Counted from the stretch's first letter, positions 1-7,602 are shown. The stretch: 22,007 nt of DNA from JAVMKJ01 sp031732875 (GCA_031732875.1 JAVMKL010000204.1:1-22007), one strand, 5' to 3'. The notes: a model not told the origin generated them from the sequence alone. Program-made: numbers and translations.

Positions 1-894
1 ATGAGTTACCAGGCTATCCCGGATTTGTTCAAGGCCGCCGCCGTCAATTGGGTGCACGATTACGCCCAGAGCATGGGTGCGGCATTGGCCTTTTACACGA
101 TGTTCTCGATCACCCCTCTGTTGTTGATCGTAATTTCGATCGCTGGACTGGTTTTCGGCGAAGAAGCCGCGCGCGGAGAAATTTTCAATCAACTGGATAA
201 CATGCTCGGCACGCGAGGGGCGTCGGCTGTGCAGAGTCTCATCGAGAGCGCGGGCAGACCGGCCACAAGCGTGCTGACCTCCGTCTTCGGCCTGGTCTTT
301 CTCTTCATTGGCGCGACGTCCGTCTTCGCCGAATTGCAGGACGCCCTCGATCGTATTTGGCGGGCGCCGGTAAGGACTGGAAGCTCCGGCTTGTGGAGAC
401 TGCTGCGCGCCCGATTGCTGTCCTTCGGGATGATTCTCGGAATCGGCTTCCTATTGATGGTATCGCTGGCGTTCAGCGCCGGCCTGGCCGCGTTGAACAA
501 GTGTTGGAATCCGCTGTTCGGCGGATGGGCAACCCTCGCGAACACGATCGAACTTACTCTCAGCGTCGTGCTGTCGACCGTGGTGTTCGCGATGATCTAC
601 AAGACGATGCCTCGGGTGCGGATCGATTGGAGCGATGTCTGGGTCGGTGCGACGGTCACCTCGCTGCTGTTTCTCGCCGGCAAATTTCTGATCGGCGCCT
701 ACATCGGAAGGACCGGTATCTCGTCCGCCTTCGGGGCCGCCGCATCCCTCGTCGTGGTGCTGCTGTGGGTTTACTACTCTGCTCAGATTTTTTTGTTCGG
801 TGCGGAATTCACATGGGCCTACTCCCACCGGTTCGGTTCGCGCAGAGGACAACCGTTACCTGTCGCCGCCACCGTATTTCCCGCACTCAAATGA
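1..894 (+). CDS. YihY/BrkB family inner-membrane protein
   Basis: This is a polytopic inner-membrane protein of 297 residues, close to the usual YihY size of about 290. Family hallmarks are visible: a GAALAFYTMFSITPLLLI stretch at residues 26-43 (the family's AAALAYYTLFSLAPLL signature), a central FIGATSVFAELQDALDRIW segment around residue 102, and a C-terminal helix ending in YYSAQIFLFGAEF near residue 260. About six hydrophobic segments can be seen. The biochemical role of the family is unsettled; the old 'ribonuclease BN' label is not supported by this fold. The ATG is the first base of the window, so a longer N-terminus cannot be excluded, but the alignment to the family start is natural. 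The next gene follows after 43 bp on the same strand, which suggests co-transcription with the transporter genes downstream. Confidence 0.88.
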   Translation: MSYQAIPDLFKAAAVNWVHDYAQSMGAALAFYTMFSITPLLLIVISIAGLVFGEEAARGEIFNQLDNMLGTRGASAVQSLIESAGRPATSVLTSVFGLVFLFIGATSVFAELQDALDRIWRAPVRTGSSGLWRLLRARLLSFGMILGIGFLLMVSLAFSAGLAALNKCWNPLFGGWATLANTIELTLSVVLSTVVFAMIYKTMPRVRIDWSDVWVGATVTSLLFLAGKFLIGAYIGRTGISSAFGAAASLVVVLLWVYYSAQIFLFGAEFTWAYSHRFGSRRGQPLPVAATVFPALK

Positions 895-937
895 GTACCT
901 CCTCCCGACCCAAGAACCATGAAACGGAGAGCAGCCC

Positions 938-1999
938 ATGACATCCACCCACACATTCAGCGCTCCGGCCCGCAGCCTGCTCGTCGCCGGGGCCTTCGCC
1001 TTGGTGGTGACCGTCCTTCAGTCCGCCGCGTCGATCCTTGTACCCATCCTGCTCGCGGTGTTCATCGCCATCGTTGCGACCCCGATGCTGCGTTGGATGC
1101 GTGGTCGCGGAATCCCGAAGTGGGGCGCCCTGATGGCGATCGCCTTCGTTCTGCTTGATGTCGGCAGCTTGCTCGCGTTAGTGACCACCGGGGCCGTGGA
1201 AGGATTCAGGGACAGCCTGCCAACCTATCAAGAGCGGCTCATGACGTTCAGCCACCAATTCGGCGGCTGGTTGGAGAGCGTGGGCGCCAGTGGTTCCCGC
1301 GAAGCGATACCGGACCTGCTGGATCCGAATAAAGTGGTTCACGGCGTCAGGCTGTTCCTGTCCAACGCCAGCGGCATCTTCGCGATGGGTTTCCTGGTCC
1401 TGCTCGCCACGATCTTTATCCTGCTCGAGGCGCCCACGATTCCCGCCAAGTTGCGGGCGGCCTTTTATTTGACCGAAGAGGGCGACGCGCGCCTGAAGCG
1501 GCTGCTGGACACCGTTAACCGCTACATGCAAATCAAGACCCTGACCAGCCTCGGTACCGCGGCTTGCGTTTGGCTTTTTCTGTGGTTTTTCGGCATCGAT
1601 TTCGCCATCCTCTGGGCGGTGCTGGCGTTCTTCCTGAATTTCGTGCCCGTGGTCGGAAATATCCTGATGATGATCCCCCCGGTCTTGCTCGCGCTGATAC
1701 AGACCGGTCCGCGGACGGCGCTGCTCGTGGTCATCGGCTATCTCGCGATCAATACCGTGATCGGGAACGTGCTCGAGCCCCGGATCATGGGGAAGGGGCT
1801 CGGGGTCTCCACCCTGGCGATCTTCATCTCGCTCTTGTTCTGGGGCTGGCTGTTCGGCACCGTGGGCATGTTCCTCGCGGTACCCCTGACCGCCGCCGTC
1901 GTCATCGCCCTGGACGCGAACCCCCATACCCGCCCCCTGGCCATCCTGCTCGGCCCGGAGATCGCCGAGGTGGCGGCTCCGGACGCGGACTCACCATGA
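938..1999 (+). CDS. AI-2E family transporter (UPF0118 / PerM-TqsA type)
   Basis: A 353-residue membrane protein, the same size as E. coli PerM. It has the family layout: N-terminal paired helices (SILVPILLAVFIAIVATPML), a long central soluble segment, and a C-terminal block with NFVPVVGNILMMIPPVLLAL, then GNVLEPRIMGKGLGVSTLAI, then a Gly/Trp-rich LFWGWLFGTVGMFLAVP helix. These C-terminal motifs are diagnostic. Members export autoinducer-2 or other small molecules, and some from halophiles have been reported as Na+(Li+)/H+ antiporters. The latter role would fit here, because the Mrp-type antiporter genes start only 37 bp downstream. A GGAGAG ribosome site sits 6-7 bases before the ATG. The substrate cannot be deduced from sequence. 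Confidence 0.9.
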   Translation: MTSTHTFSAPARSLLVAGAFALVVTVLQSAASILVPILLAVFIAIVATPMLRWMRGRGIPKWGALMAIAFVLLDVGSLLALVTTGAVEGFRDSLPTYQERLMTFSHQFGGWLESVGASGSREAIPDLLDPNKVVHGVRLFLSNASGIFAMGFLVLLATIFILLEAPTIPAKLRAAFYLTEEGDARLKRLLDTVNRYMQIKTLTSLGTAACVWLFLWFFGIDFAILWAVLAFFLNFVPVVGNILMMIPPVLLALIQTGPRTALLVVIGYLAINTVIGNVLEPRIMGKGLGVSTLAIFISLLFWGWLFGTVGMFLAVPLTAAVVIALDANPHTRPLAILLGPEIAEVAAPDADSP

Positions 2000-2036
2000 T
2001 TAATGACAAAATGCCCCCGTCGCTGGAGGGAACCCG

Positions 2037-2531
2037 ATGAGAACCATTTCCGTGCGCATCGCAATGGCCCGAGGGGTGGGTTTCTTCGGCTTCTGGCTGC
2101 TGCTCGTTGGTTCCGATCCGGTCGATCTTGCGGCCGGGCTCTTCGCCGCCGCCGCCGCGACCTGGGCCAACCTGCGTCTGTTGCCGCCCGATGGTGGACG
2201 ACTGCGGTACGCTGCCCTGGCCAGGCTCGCGCTGCGCTTTGGGCAGGAATCCATCATGGGGGGAGTGGATGTCGCCCGGCGGGCGCTGTCCGTGCGACTG
2301 CCGTTGCGACCGGGGTTCGTCGTCTATCCGGTACGCCTCCCTCCAGGCCCGGCCTGCAATGCGTTCGGCGCGCTGACGAGCGTGCTGCCGGGCACGCTGC
2401 CGGCCGGCGTCGACGACCGCGGCGCGCTTCTCTATCATTGCCTCGATGTCGAACAGTCGGTAGCGGCGCAGCTCGCCATCGACGAGGGACTGTTGATCCG
2501 GGCGCTGGGTGGAACACATGACGATACCTGA
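2037..2531 (+). CDS. mrpE: Mrp-type Na+/H+ antiporter subunit E
   Basis: Subunit E of the multisubunit Mrp (Mnh/Pha) cation/proton antiporter, 164 residues, which is the normal family length. After two N-terminal hydrophobic segments comes the family's cytoplasmic domain. It contains TSVLPGTLPAGVDDRGALLYHCLD (residues about 114-137, split here as TSVLPGTLPAG then LLYHCLD), the counterpart of the NSITLTPGT...VHCLD signature. A GGAGGG ribosome site lies 6 bases before the ATG. The 3' end overlaps mrpF by 14 bp, so translation is probably coupled. It is the first gene of the antiporter block and lies 37 bp after the AI-2E gene. In the related Mbh/Mrp complexes this subunit belongs to the small-subunit module next to F and G. 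Confidence 0.9.
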   Translation: MRTISVRIAMARGVGFFGFWLLLVGSDPVDLAAGLFAAAAATWANLRLLPPDGGRLRYAALARLALRFGQESIMGGVDVARRALSVRLPLRPGFVVYPVRLPPGPACNAFGALTSVLPGTLPAGVDDRGALLYHCLDVEQSVAAQLAIDEGLLIRALGGTHDDT

Positions 2532-2811
2532 CTTTCTGCTCGCCGCCGCCATTTTCGTGCTGGCGACGGTGGCCCTGGGCCTGGTCCGTATCCTGCGCGG
2601 GCCGGAGGACGCGGATCGGATGATGGCGACACAATTATTCGGCACCGGCGGCATCGCGGCGCTGCTGCTGTTGGGCGTGGCTACCGAAGCCCGGGCAGTG
2701 CTCGATGTGGCGCTGACCTTGGCGTTGCTCGCCGCCTTCGCCTCGGTGGCCTTCGTGCGGAGCGCCTTCCCTTCGGATGACGTCGACCTCAAGGAGACGA
2801 ACAGTCAATGA
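2518..2811 (+). CDS. mrpF: Mrp-type Na+/H+ antiporter subunit F
   Basis: A 97-residue protein with three predicted membrane helices, the usual MrpF plan. Signatures: RGPEDADRMMA at residues 27-37 (family GPTVPDRVVALD) and VLDVALTLALLAAFASVAFVR at 61-81 (split: VLDVALTLALL, AFASVAFVR). The ATG at 2518 is preferred over an in-frame GTG at 2509 because GGTGGA lies just upstream of the ATG at ordinary spacing, while the GTG sits inside that motif. It overlaps mrpE by 14 bp and its own stop overlaps the mrpG start (ATGA). One oddity is that the aspartate normally closing the DRVVALD motif is Gln39 here. It works only as part of the membrane complex. Confidence 0.9.
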   Translation: MTIPDFLLAAAIFVLATVALGLVRILRGPEDADRMMATQLFGTGGIAALLLLGVATEARAVLDVALTLALLAAFASVAFVRSAFPSDDVDLKETNSQ

Positions 2812-3101
2812 GCCTCGTCCTGGATATTTTCACGATCGTTGCGGTCTCGGCCGGCGCCTTCTTTTTCCTCGCCGGCACGGTCGGGCTGCTGCGCTTTCCT
2901 GACACGCTCACCCGCCTCCACGCCCTGACCAAGGCGGATAACCTGGGTCTCGGCCTGGTGGTGATGGGCCTGTTGCCGCAGGCCGAGCAGCCGTTCGACG
3001 TCATCAAGCTGATCGCGATCTGGCTGTTCGCTCTGCTGGCCGGGGCGACGGTCGGCCAGCTCATGGCGCGCGTGGCGCGGCGCGCGCGGCCGACCCCATG
3101 A
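2808..3101 (+). CDS. mrpG: Mrp-type Na+/H+ antiporter subunit G
   Basis: A 97-residue membrane subunit. The family core is clear: GTVGLLRFPDTLTRLHALTK (residues about 23-42) followed by ADNLGLGLVVMGLL, matching the MrpG pattern GxxRxPDxxxRLHAxTKAxTLG. Three hydrophobic helices. Start and stop both sit in ATGA overlaps with the neighbouring genes, a strong sign of a single translationally coupled operon. In Mrp and Mbh complexes, E, F and G assemble with the A C-terminal domain, B and C into the sodium-handling part of the membrane arm. That role is inferred from family knowledge, not from this sequence alone. Confidence 0.92.
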   Translation: MSLVLDIFTIVAVSAGAFFFLAGTVGLLRFPDTLTRLHALTKADNLGLGLVVMGLLPQAEQPFDVIKLIAIWLFALLAGATVGQLMARVARRARPTP

Positions 3102-4045
3102 CCCTGGCCCTGGCGGTCGACATCAGCCTGGCCCTGCTCGTCCTGGCGGTGGCCGGGTGGATCATCGCCGTGCGCGACACCTTCGGCGCGGTGATTGGCT
3201 TCGTGGCCTACGGGCTGTTGCTGGCGTTGGTCTGGGTGCGCCTCGCCGCGCCGGATGTGGCGCTGACGGAGGCGGCGATCGGTGGTGGTCTGACCGGCGC
3301 CCTGCTGATCGGCGCCGCGGCCCGGCTGCGAAGAACGGAGACCGCGGCGCGCGCCGAACATCCCGGCGCCCTCACCCGGGCCCTCGCCGCGGTCCTGGCC
3401 GTCACCGTCGCGGCGGCGCTTGCCCTGGGTATCCTGGCGCTGCCCGATCCCGCTCCCACCCTCGCCCCCGCTGCCGCCGCCAGCCTGGCCACGACCGGGG
3501 TCGGCAATCCAGTCACCGCGGTATTGCTCGCGTTTCGCGCCATGGACACGCTGCTCGAGGCCATCGTGGTGCTGCTGGCGCTGCTCGGCGTGTGGTCGCT
3601 GGCGCCCGACCGGGCCTGGGGTGGCTGTCCGGGACCACGGCGCCCTGTCGATCCCGACGGCGTCCTTGCCTATCTCGCCCGGCTCCTGCCGCCGATCGGG
3701 ATCATCGTGGGTCTCTACATCTTCTGGATCGGGGCGGATCTTCCCGGTGGCAAGTTCCAGGGCGCCACCATTCTGGCGGCCATGTGGCTGCTGGTCATCT
3801 GGGCGGGTCTCGCCGACACGCCGCCGGTTAGCCGGACCTGGCTGCGGTTCCTGCTGGTGACCGGACCACTGGCGTTCATCGCGATCGGCTTCGCGGGCTC
3901 CATCACCGCGGGAGCGGTCCTCGCCTATCCGGAGGGCTATGCGAAACCGCTGATCGTCGCCATCGAGATCGCGCTGATGCCCACGCTCGTGCTGACGCTC
4001 GCCCTGCTGGTGGCCGGCGCGCCGCAACGGATGCCCCCCCAGTGA
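3098..4045 (+). CDS. mrpB: Fused MrpA C-terminal domain (MbhD/MbhE-like) + MrpB subunit
   Basis: A 315-residue protein that joins parts usually found in two subunits. Residues 1-80 form an MbhD/DUF4040-like domain (IAVRDTFGAVIGFVAYGLLL and RLAAPDVALTEAAIGGGL), equivalent to the start of the C-terminal extension of MrpA. Residues about 90-170 resemble the MbhE-like segment (NPVTAVLLAFRAMDTLLEAI). Residues about 190-310 are the MnhB domain, with LLPPIGIIVGLYIFW and GADLPGGKFQGATILAA as the PxGGGFxGG-like signature. Acidic residues Asp53 and Glu58 lie in the conserved APDVALTE motif. The N-terminal NuoL-like antiporter half of MrpA is absent. A proline/alanine-rich linker lies at 117-130. It overlaps mrpG by ATGA and mrpC by GTGA. 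The alternative of a simple long MrpB is unlikely, given the clear DUF4040 domain. Confidence 0.87.
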   Translation: MTLALAVDISLALLVLAVAGWIIAVRDTFGAVIGFVAYGLLLALVWVRLAAPDVALTEAAIGGGLTGALLIGAAARLRRTETAARAEHPGALTRALAAVLAVTVAAALALGILALPDPAPTLAPAAAASLATTGVGNPVTAVLLAFRAMDTLLEAIVVLLALLGVWSLAPDRAWGGCPGPRRPVDPDGVLAYLARLLPPIGIIVGLYIFWIGADLPGGKFQGATILAAMWLLVIWAGLADTPPVSRTWLRFLLVTGPLAFIAIGFAGSITAGAVLAYPEGYAKPLIVAIEIALMPTLVLTLALLVAGAPQRMPPQ

Positions 4046-4383
4046 ACACACCGACGCTGTTTGGACTGTGCGCCGTGGCGCTCGTCGGCGTCGGCCTGTA
4101 CGGCCTGATCGTCAACCCGCAGCCGCTGCGCAAGATCCTCGCGTTCAACCTGATCGGCAGCGGAGTATTCCTGCTCTTCGGCGCCATCGCACGCCGGGGC
4201 GCGGCCGTCGGAATGGGTGGCGACCCGGTGCCGCAGGCGCTGCTGATCACCGGCATCGTCGTCGCCTTCTCGGCGACCGCGCTCGCCGTCGCGCTGGTGC
4301 TGCGACTGTTCGACGAAGCGGGCTCGGTCACGCTTGCCCCGGATGCGCCGGCCAAGGCGCCGGCCGATCCTCCGGACGCCTAG
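4042..4383 (+). CDS. mrpC: Mrp-type Na+/H+ antiporter subunit C (NuoK-like)
   Basis: A 113-residue, three-helix subunit related to NuoK of complex I. The diagnostic C-terminal motif DPVPQALLITGIVVAFSATA (residues 69-88) matches the MrpC consensus DPLPQALxLTAIVIGxxxTA, and NLIGSGVFLLFG at 36-47 matches the second helix. It starts at a GTG that overlaps the preceding stop (GTGA), so translation by re-initiation is likely. It ends directly against the next gene, with the TAG immediately followed by ATG. The last 15 residues are a short Ala/Pro-rich tail. In complex I and Mrp this subunit provides part of the proton path at the interface with the antiporter-like subunits. Confidence 0.9.
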   Translation: MNTPTLFGLCAVALVGVGLYGLIVNPQPLRKILAFNLIGSGVFLLFGAIARRGAAVGMGGDPVPQALLITGIVVAFSATALAVALVLRLFDEAGSVTLAPDAPAKAPADPPDA

Positions 4384-5910
4384 ATGCCGCATTCCCTCTC
4401 GACCCAGGACGCGACGACCCCCGGCGGACTGCTGCTGGTACTGGCGGTGCTGGTCCCGTTTGTCGGAGTGCTGACCGGCATGGTACTCGGCGGCCGCGGC
4501 GCCCGGCGGGTGGCGCTCGCGACCCTGGCGGCCGGACTCGCGATCACCATCGCCATCGCCGACGCGCTGGTGCGATCCGGCGATGCCGTAGTCTATCTCC
4601 TGGGCGGCTGGGCGCCGCCGCTGGGCGTCGCGCTGCGCGCCGACGGCCTGGCCGTGGTCATGCTGCTGGCCGTCGCGGTGGTGATCGGCGGCATCGGCGC
4701 GTACGCACGGGCCGACTTCGGCACGCCCCCGGGCGTGCGCGAGGCGCGCGCGCCGCTGCTGTTCTGGCTGTTGCTGCTCGCCGTGTGGGGCTCGCTGAAC
4801 CTGGTGTTCGTCAGCGGAGATCTCTTCACGCTGTACGTCGCGCTGGAACTCCTGACCTTCGCGGGCGTGCCGCTGGTCAGCCTCGGCGGCCAGTCGGAGA
4901 CCTTGCGTTCCGCGCTTCGGTACCTGTTGTACGCCCTGTTCGGCTCGGTGCTCTACCTGCTGGGAGCGGTGCTGCTGTACGGCGCGCATGGCACGCTGGA
5001 CATTTTGCTGCTCGCCGCGCGAGTCCACTCCGACCCCATCACCTGGGCTGCCGCCGCGCTGATGACGGTGGGGCTGCTGGCCAAGACCGCTCTCTTTCCC
5101 TTGCATCTCTGGTTGCCGCCAGCGCACGCGGGTGCGCCGGCGGCGGCGAGCGCCGTGCTGTCGGGCCTGGTGATCAAGGGCTCGTGGTTTCTCGCCGTGC
5201 GGCTCTGGCTCGACGTCTTCGTGGGCGTGGTGACCTTGCCGTCGGCGCAGACGCTGGCGGCGCTCGGCGCGGCGGCCATTCTGGTCGGCAACGTCGTCGC
5301 GCTCCGGCAAGCGCGGCTCAAGCTGCTGGTCGCGTACTCGACGGTCGCGCAGATCGGCTATCTGTTCCTGATGTTCCCGCTCGCGGCCGGACTCGCCGCC
5401 GCCCAGCTCGACAGCGCGGCGGCCGTGAACGGCGGTCTGTTGCAGGCGATCTCCCACGCCACCGCGAAGGCGGCGATGTTCATGGCCGCGGGACTCATCT
5501 ACACGACGCTCGGCCACGATCGCATCGCCGATTTGCGCGGCGTGGCGCGCGCGTTGCCGATGACCCTGGTCGCCTTCGCGCTCGGCGGCGCTTCGCTGAT
5601 CGGGCTACCCCCCTCGGGAGGATTTCTCGCCAAGTGGCTGCTGGTATCGGCGGCCATCACGACCGCGCAGTGGTGGTGGGCGCTGGTGATGCTGGTGGGG
5701 GGCCTGCTCACCAGCGCCTACGTCTTCATCGTCGTCGTGCGCGCGCTGGCTCCCGCGCCCGAAGGCTGGACCCCCAAGGCGAGCGTTTCCTACTATCAGC
5801 AGGTGGCCGTGCTGGCGCTTGCCCTGTGTTCGTTTCTGCTCGGCATGACCGTATTCTGCCCGGTGGACGTGGTGCGGATCGGACGGGCGGTCGTACCGGG
5901 GACCGGCTGA
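4384..5910 (+). CDS. mrpD: Mrp-type antiporter subunit D (NuoM/NuoN-like proton channel)
   Basis: A 508-residue antiporter-like subunit with about 14 helices, homologous to NuoL/M/N. All key charged residues are visible: Glu155 in TM5 (DLFTLYVALELLTF), Lys234 in TM7 (GLLAKTALFPLHLWLPPAHA), Lys265 in TM8 (GLVIKGSWF), His358/Lys362 in the second half (SHATAKAAMFMAAG) and Lys417 in TM12 (PSGGFLAKWLL). This is the full set needed for proton translocation in the family, so the subunit looks functional. It follows mrpC with no gap and is 2 bp from the next D-like gene. A stand-alone NuoN reading is unlikely because of the E-F-G-B-C genes before it. Confidence 0.9.
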   Translation: MPHSLSTQDATTPGGLLLVLAVLVPFVGVLTGMVLGGRGARRVALATLAAGLAITIAIADALVRSGDAVVYLLGGWAPPLGVALRADGLAVVMLLAVAVVIGGIGAYARADFGTPPGVREARAPLLFWLLLLAVWGSLNLVFVSGDLFTLYVALELLTFAGVPLVSLGGQSETLRSALRYLLYALFGSVLYLLGAVLLYGAHGTLDILLLAARVHSDPITWAAAALMTVGLLAKTALFPLHLWLPPAHAGAPAAASAVLSGLVIKGSWFLAVRLWLDVFVGVVTLPSAQTLAALGAAAILVGNVVALRQARLKLLVAYSTVAQIGYLFLMFPLAAGLAAAQLDSAAAVNGGLLQAISHATAKAAMFMAAGLIYTTLGHDRIADLRGVARALPMTLVAFALGGASLIGLPPSGGFLAKWLLVSAAITTAQWWWALVMLVGGLLTSAYVFIVVVRALAPAPEGWTPKASVSYYQQVAVLALALCSFLLGMTVFCPVDVVRIGRAVVPGTG

Positions 5911-5912
5911 CC

Positions 5913-7544
5913 ATGACGACTTCCATCCTGCTGATCGCTGCCGTCGGCGTGCCGCTCGCGATGTTGCTGGCCTGCGTCGTGTCGGCAATTCGCGAACGCA
6001 TGCCGCCGCTGCTGGGGCTTGCACCGATCCCCGCGCTCGCGGCCGCCCTGTTCGCCGACGATACGCTCCTCGTGCTTGGCAATGCCCGATTCGCGCTGTC
6101 GTTCGCCTTGGACGAACCGGGGAGGATGCTGCTCTTGGTCGCCGCGATCCTGTGGAGCGCGGCGGGGGCCTATGCCGCGACGGGGTTGCGCGGCGCGGTC
6201 CATGCCGGCGGCCTTGTCGTGTGCTGGCTGATGACGTTGACCGGTTGCATCGGCGCGTTTCTCGCCGCCGACCTGGTGGGCTTCTACTTCCTGCTCGCGG
6301 TATTGTCGGTCGGCGCCAGCGGACTCGTCCTGCAGGGCGGCACGGCGGAAGCGCTGCGCGCCAGCGCCGTCTACCTCGGGCTCGCGCTGATCGCCGAAGC
6401 ATTTCTGCTCGCCGGCCTGGTGCTGCTCGCGATGGCGACGCCAGACGGCAGCCTGCTGATCCGCGACGCCGCCGCCGCGATTCCCGCATCGCCGTGGCGC
6501 GATCTCACGCTGGTGCTTCTGATCGTCGGCCTCGGCATGAAGGCGGGCCTCGTGCCGCTGCATTTCTGGATGCCGCTGGCCTATGGCGCGGCGCCGATCC
6601 CGGCCGCGGCCGTGATGAGCGGCGCCGTCGTCAAGGCGAGCGCCCTCGCGCTGATCCGCTTCCTGCCGCTTGACGTCGCGCTGCCGGACTTTGGCCTGCC
6701 GCTGGCGACGATCGGGCTGTTCGGCGCCTTTTATGGCGTGGTGATCGGGATCACGCAGTCGCGGCCGAAGATCGTGCTCGCATATTCGAGCGTGAGCCAG
6801 ATGGGATTCCTGGTCGCGGTGATCGGCATGGGGCTTGCGGCGGGCGACGCCGGCGCCGCGCGGGTGGCGTCTTTTTACGCGGCCCATCACCTGCTGGTGA
6901 AAGGCGCGCTGTTCCTCGCCGCGGGCATGATCGTCACGACGGGCGGGCGCCGGCTCTGGTGGGTGCTGGCGTTGGCGGCGATCCTGGCCCTCGGGATCGG
7001 CGGGCTGCCCCTGACCGGCGGTGCTTTGGCGAAGCTGGCCGTGAAACCGGTCTTGGAAGATGGGCTGGTGAAACTGCTCGCAACCTTGTCGGCAATCGGG
7101 ACTACACTATTGATGCTGCATTTTCTCCATCGTTTGCTGGCGAGCGCCTCGCCCGATCCGTCGGCGTCGGCGCCCGTCGGATGGGTTTTATCCTGGATGT
7201 TCATGTTCGTTGCCGCTCTCGTGGTTCCCTGGATGCTGTATTCGGCAACCGGAATCGGCACTTGGTCCGATGCGCTCCAGCCGAAGATTCTTTGGGCGGC
7301 GCTATGGCCCCTTTTGATCGGCGCCGGACTAGCGCTCGGACTCTGGCGCTGGGGGCGATATCTGCCGCGGGTACCGGAAGGCGACATCGTGGTCGCGGGT
7401 CAACCCGCCATGCGCGTCATTGTCCGATGGGGAGATGCCCTGGAACGGGTCGAAGGTGTACTGCGGCAATGGCCGGTGGCGGGCCTGTCCCTGCTGACGC
7501 TGATCCTGATTCTGGGCGGAGCGATGTTCTTCGATGGACATTGA
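5913..7544 (+). CDS. Second MrpD-like / NuoL-M-like antiporter subunit, TM5 Glu missing
   Basis: A second antiporter-like subunit, 543 residues, paralogous to the gene just upstream. The start is the ATG two bases after the mrpD stop. The reading frame stays open far upstream, but that part lies over mrpC and mrpD and is not coding. Conserved basic residues are kept: Lys210 (GLGMKAGLVPLHFWMPLAYG), Lys241, His325/His326 and Lys330 (FYAAHHLLVKGALFLAAGM), and Lys374 (LTGGALAKLAV). An ungapped alignment with MrpD over DLxxxYxxL places Ala129 where MrpD has its TM5 Glu155. The C-terminus is longer than in MrpD, with a charged loop at about 460-505 and a final helix. Two D-type subunits also occur in Mbx/Mbs complexes and in cyanobacterial Mrp operons. 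This one may stand in for the missing MrpA N-terminal half. Confidence 0.87.
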   Translation: MTTSILLIAAVGVPLAMLLACVVSAIRERMPPLLGLAPIPALAAALFADDTLLVLGNARFALSFALDEPGRMLLLVAAILWSAAGAYAATGLRGAVHAGGLVVCWLMTLTGCIGAFLAADLVGFYFLLAVLSVGASGLVLQGGTAEALRASAVYLGLALIAEAFLLAGLVLLAMATPDGSLLIRDAAAAIPASPWRDLTLVLLIVGLGMKAGLVPLHFWMPLAYGAAPIPAAAVMSGAVVKASALALIRFLPLDVALPDFGLPLATIGLFGAFYGVVIGITQSRPKIVLAYSSVSQMGFLVAVIGMGLAAGDAGAARVASFYAAHHLLVKGALFLAAGMIVTTGGRRLWWVLALAAILALGIGGLPLTGGALAKLAVKPVLEDGLVKLLATLSAIGTTLLMLHFLHRLLASASPDPSASAPVGWVLSWMFMFVAALVVPWMLYSATGIGTWSDALQPKILWAALWPLLIGAGLALGLWRWGRYLPRVPEGDIVVAGQPAMRVIVRWGDALERVEGVLRQWPVAGLSLLTLILILGGAMFFDGH

Positions 7545-7602
7545 TTCCGGCCACACAACCATCGAATTTTTCGAGCACAACTATTAATAAGGCGGAATGA
7601 TC

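Noticed and set aside
3937..5517. 526-codon minus-strand open frame opposite mrpB, mrpC and mrpD
   Set aside because: Composition is Arg/Gln/His-rich with no domain, and the plus strand carries well-conserved Mrp subunits. It is an antisense artefact of high GC.
4068..5912. Long plus-strand open frame upstream of and in frame with the second D-like gene, giving 1158 codons in total
   Set aside because: The first 615 codons overlap mrpC and mrpD in another frame, encode Arg/Gly-rich non-family sequence typical of GC-rich shadow frames, and the true ATG lies at 5913.
2037..7544. Energy-converting hydrogenase or complex I membrane arm instead of Mrp
   Set aside because: No hydrogenase, NuoH-like or quinone/ferredoxin module genes are adjacent, while E, F and G subunits are specific to Mrp/Mbh-type assemblies; the stand-alone antiporter reading is simplest.
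7562..7574. Small hairpin TCGAA-TTT-TTCGA after the antiporter operon as a terminator
   Set aside because: Stem is only 5 bp, AT-rich, with a 3-nt loop and no following T-run.
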